A DNA stretch of 7,695 bases from NCBI GenBank assembly GCA_016744485.1, contig JADGEG010000095.1:1-7695 (forward strand). The letters are read 5' to 3'. Position 1 is the stretch's first letter, and each line of letters opens with the position of its first letter. The DNA is from Arcobacter sp. GTDB taxonomy: Bacteria > Campylobacterota > Campylobacteria > Campylobacterales > Arcobacteraceae. A program made the position numbers and the translations under genes. The notes under the pieces are model-generated. The model saw nothing but the letters and a program-made list of their open reading frames with translations, was not told the DNA's origin and ran no database searches. Below are positions 6,063-7,695 of this stretch, in pieces.

Positions 6063-6620
6063 ATGTTATTTTTATACAATAAAGACCATCACTTTAACTT
6101 AGCTAATATAGTTACATTCTTTAATATAACAGCAGGTGTTTTTGCAATATATTATATAACACACGGAGCATTTTTTGCAGCTGCACTTTTTGCATGGTTA
6201 GGTGGTGCTTTTGATATTATTGATGGAAAAATTGCAAGAAAATATAATTTGTCTACGCAGTTTGGTATTCAATTAGATTCTTTTGCTGATTTTTTATCTT
6301 TTGTAATTGTTCCTGTTATGTTTATATATTTTGCAATTATAGATGGTAAAGAATTGCTTCTTTTTACTCCTTTAGTAGTTTTTGCTTTTGTGTATTATAT
6401 AATTTCAGGATTAAGAAGATTAATTCACTTTAATATAAACTCAGACATAGGGGAAGTTCAAAAATTCTTTGTAGGAATACCTACTCCATTGGGAGCTATT
6501 TTATTGTGGCTTATTTATTTAGTTTGGTTAACAAATATAATTAATGAAGAAGTTGTTTTAATATTTGTAATTCTAATCGCATATTTATTAAATTCTAAAA
6601 TCAAAATACCCCATCCTTAG
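6063..6620 (+). CDS. pssA: CDP-alcohol phosphatidyltransferase, probable CDP-diacylglycerol-serine O-phosphatidyltransferase
   Basis: Integral inner-membrane enzyme that would transfer the phosphatidyl group from CDP-diacylglycerol to an alcohol, probably L-serine, in phosphatidylethanolamine synthesis. The complete family motif is present: Asp51-x2-Asp54-Gly55-x2-Ala58-Arg59-x8-Gly68-x3-Asp72-x3-Asp76. Around it lie about six hydrophobic segments (roughly 13-32, 35-50, 78-93, 98-117, 140-158 and 164-177). The stretch FFVGIPTPLGA (135-145) recalls the FxGLPxP region of phosphatidylserine synthases, which is why I favour serine over glycerol phosphate or inositol. At 185 aa it is close to the short Gram-positive-type PssA but shorter than the 230-250 aa of many proteobacterial ones, so it could be a second paralogue with another alcohol. 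The ATG follows AGAGGAAG (6052-6059). The next gene starts immediately after its TAG stop, so the two form one transcription unit. Confidence 0.82.
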   Translation: MLFLYNKDHHFNLANIVTFFNITAGVFAIYYITHGAFFAAALFAWLGGAFDIIDGKIARKYNLSTQFGIQLDSFADFLSFVIVPVMFIYFAIIDGKELLLFTPLVVFAFVYYIISGLRRLIHFNINSDIGEVQKFFVGIPTPLGAILLWLIYLVWLTNIINEEVVLIFVILIAYLLNSKIKIPHP

Positions 6621-7538
6621 ATGAGTATAATTACTGCTATTGATTTAGGTTCTAATTCTTTTAGAGTGTTAATTTATGATTGTATTAATAATAAAACTAT
6701 AAATGAATATAGTGAAGTTGTTGGTTTAGCTGATGGTTTACATAAAACGAACATTATTTCTTCAAAAGCTTTACTAAGAGTTATAAAAGCTATAAAATAT
6801 TCAAGTTCTAAACTTAATTTTAAAGCTAAAGATGCACTTTGTATTACAACTGCTGCTTTAAGAGTGGCTCAAAATAGCTCTTATATACTTGAAGAAATTA
6901 AAAAACAAACGGGTGCAGTATTTGAAGTAATAACAGCAAAACAAGAAGCTAGTTTAACACTATTAGCAGTAAAATTTGCCTTAAGAAGAGAAAAAATATC
7001 GTCAAATAAATTTATAAGTCTTGATATTGGAGGTGCTTCAACTGAGTTAATTATCAATCAAGAAAAATCATATGAAGTTCTAACTTGTGATTTTGGTATT
7101 GTAACTTTAGCTCAAACATATGAGTTCAAGACAAAACTAGATGAATATTTGCAAAAACAAAAAGTAAAAATTAAAACATTTATTAATAAAACAAAAATTA
7201 ATTTAGAAGATTATATCTTTATATCAACAGCTGGTACACCTACAACAATAGCTGCCATTAAACATAAACAAGATATTTTTCATTATGATAAAATGTTAAT
7301 TAATGGTACTGTTGTATGTGTAAAAGATTTGTATTCTTGTCTTGAAATATTACAAGATATATCTAATGAAATAACAAAAACATTAATAAAAAATAATAAA
7401 AAATATTTTATTGAAGTTGGAATTTATATATATAAAATATTTTTTGAGGCTTTAAATAAAAATAAAGCAATTGAACTAAGATTGCAATGTGTTGAAATTT
7501 CAAAAATATTATCAGGGTTAATAAAGTCGTTAATGTAA
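6621..7538 (+). CDS. Ppx/GppA-family phosphatase (exopolyphosphatase / pppGpp phosphohydrolase type)
   Basis: A 305-aa cytoplasmic member of the sugar kinase/Hsp70/actin ATPase fold that, in known relatives, removes phosphate from polyphosphate or from the 5' end of pppGpp. Motifs in order: AIDLGSNSFRVLIYD (6-20, phosphate loop 1), CITTAALRVAQN (74-85), FEVITAKQEASL (101-112) with Glu109 at the position of the catalytic glutamate, SLDIGGASTEL (133-143, phosphate loop 2) and STAGTPTTIAAI (202-213, adenosine-type motif). It consists of the two-lobed Ppx/GppA core alone; the HD-like C-terminal domain of long Ppx and GppA proteins is absent. The usual GGGST is GGAST, and the C-terminal region is lysine-rich and poorly conserved. 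Which substrate it uses cannot be told. The ATG abuts the stop of the preceding gene and has no clear ribosome site, implying translation by reinitiation. Confidence 0.85.
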   Translation: MSIITAIDLGSNSFRVLIYDCINNKTINEYSEVVGLADGLHKTNIISSKALLRVIKAIKYSSSKLNFKAKDALCITTAALRVAQNSSYILEEIKKQTGAVFEVITAKQEASLTLLAVKFALRREKISSNKFISLDIGGASTELIINQEKSYEVLTCDFGIVTLAQTYEFKTKLDEYLQKQKVKIKTFINKTKINLEDYIFISTAGTPTTIAAIKHKQDIFHYDKMLINGTVVCVKDLYSCLEILQDISNEITKTLIKNNKKYFIEVGIYIYKIFFEALNKNKAIELRLQCVEISKILSGLIKSLM

Positions 7539-7542
7539 AAGA

Positions 7543-7567
7543 CTGACTACTTATTCCTGACTACTTA
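7543..7567. repeat. Two direct copies of an 11-bp unit in the spacer before the hydratase gene
   Basis: CTGACTACTTA occurs at 7543-7553 and again, identically, at 7557-7567, separated by TTC (14-bp period). The copies fill most of the 39-base gap between the phosphatase stop and the hydratase ATG. The function is unknown: it could be a small tandem duplication or a pair of regulator half-sites in the hydratase promoter. Confidence 0.7.
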
Positions 7568-7577
7568 ATACTAAAAT

Positions 7578-7695
7578 ATGAGTAATATAGATTTTAAAAT
7601 AGAAAACGGTGTAGGTATCATTACCTTTAATAGACCAGATAAATTTAACAGCTTTGTAAGACAAATGGCTTTTGATCTGCAAGCGCGTTTAGATG
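7578..7695 (+). CDS. Enoyl-CoA hydratase/isomerase family protein, PaaG-like, 5' end only
   Basis: Thirty-nine codons are visible before the right edge; full members have about 260. The N-terminus reads GVGIITFNRPDKFNSF (11-26) followed by RQMAFDLQARLD, which is the first beta-strand pair and helix of the crotonase fold. The NRPDKxNSF version and the following helix are closest in character to PaaG, the 2-(1,2-epoxy-1,2-dihydrophenyl)acetyl-CoA isomerase of aerobic phenylacetate breakdown. The fragment is too short to exclude a general enoyl-CoA hydratase. An in-frame TAA at 7572-7574 makes the ATG at 7578 the first possible start. No Shine-Dalgarno sequence is visible before it. Codons such as CTG, GCG and CGT cluster at the end of the fragment, unlike the neighbouring AT-rich genes, which may hint at a different origin. 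Confidence 0.75.
   Translation, partial: MSNIDFKIENGVGIITFNRPDKFNSFVRQMAFDLQARLD

Overview
The window comes from a very AT-rich bacterial genome with dense gene packing, abundant TTA/AAA/ATT codons and short A/T homopolymers. The protein sequences, the mix of genes and the base composition look most like Campylobacterota of the Arcobacter group. That is a judgement from protein character, not a database match. Most of the window is a complete histidine utilisation (hut) locus.

Layout. Positions 1-1897 on the minus strand carry hutI followed by hutG, which runs off the left edge. Positions 1898-1995 are a short divergent control region. Positions 1996-5983 on the plus strand carry hutU, hutH and a HutC-type GntR/UTRA regulator. 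Positions 6063-7538 hold a separate two-gene unit: a CDP-alcohol phosphatidyltransferase resembling phosphatidylserine synthase, and a Ppx/GppA-type phosphatase. From 7578 the 5' end of an enoyl-CoA hydratase/isomerase gene (PaaG-like) runs off the right edge. No intergenic gap exceeds 100 bases. I see no tRNA, rRNA, CRISPR or mobile element.

How the genes work together. HutH removes ammonia from histidine to give urocanate, HutU hydrates urocanate to imidazolonepropionate, HutI opens the ring to formiminoglutamate, and HutG (arginase family) releases formamide and glutamate. All four steps of the short pathway are therefore encoded here. In both divergent arms the genes overlap by 8 bases, which suggests translational coupling. 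The GntR/UTRA protein is the obvious candidate repressor, with urocanate as the expected inducer.

The most interesting part is the 98-bp hutI-hutU control region. It contains a perfect-consensus promoter for hutU (TTGACA, 17 bp, TATAAT), an overlapping opposed promoter candidate for hutI, and two palindromes of the same design centred 21 bp apart. Each palindrome covers one element of both promoters. This looks like a compact double-operator switch controlling both arms at once. The enzymes and the pathway are well known, so I do not claim a new system.
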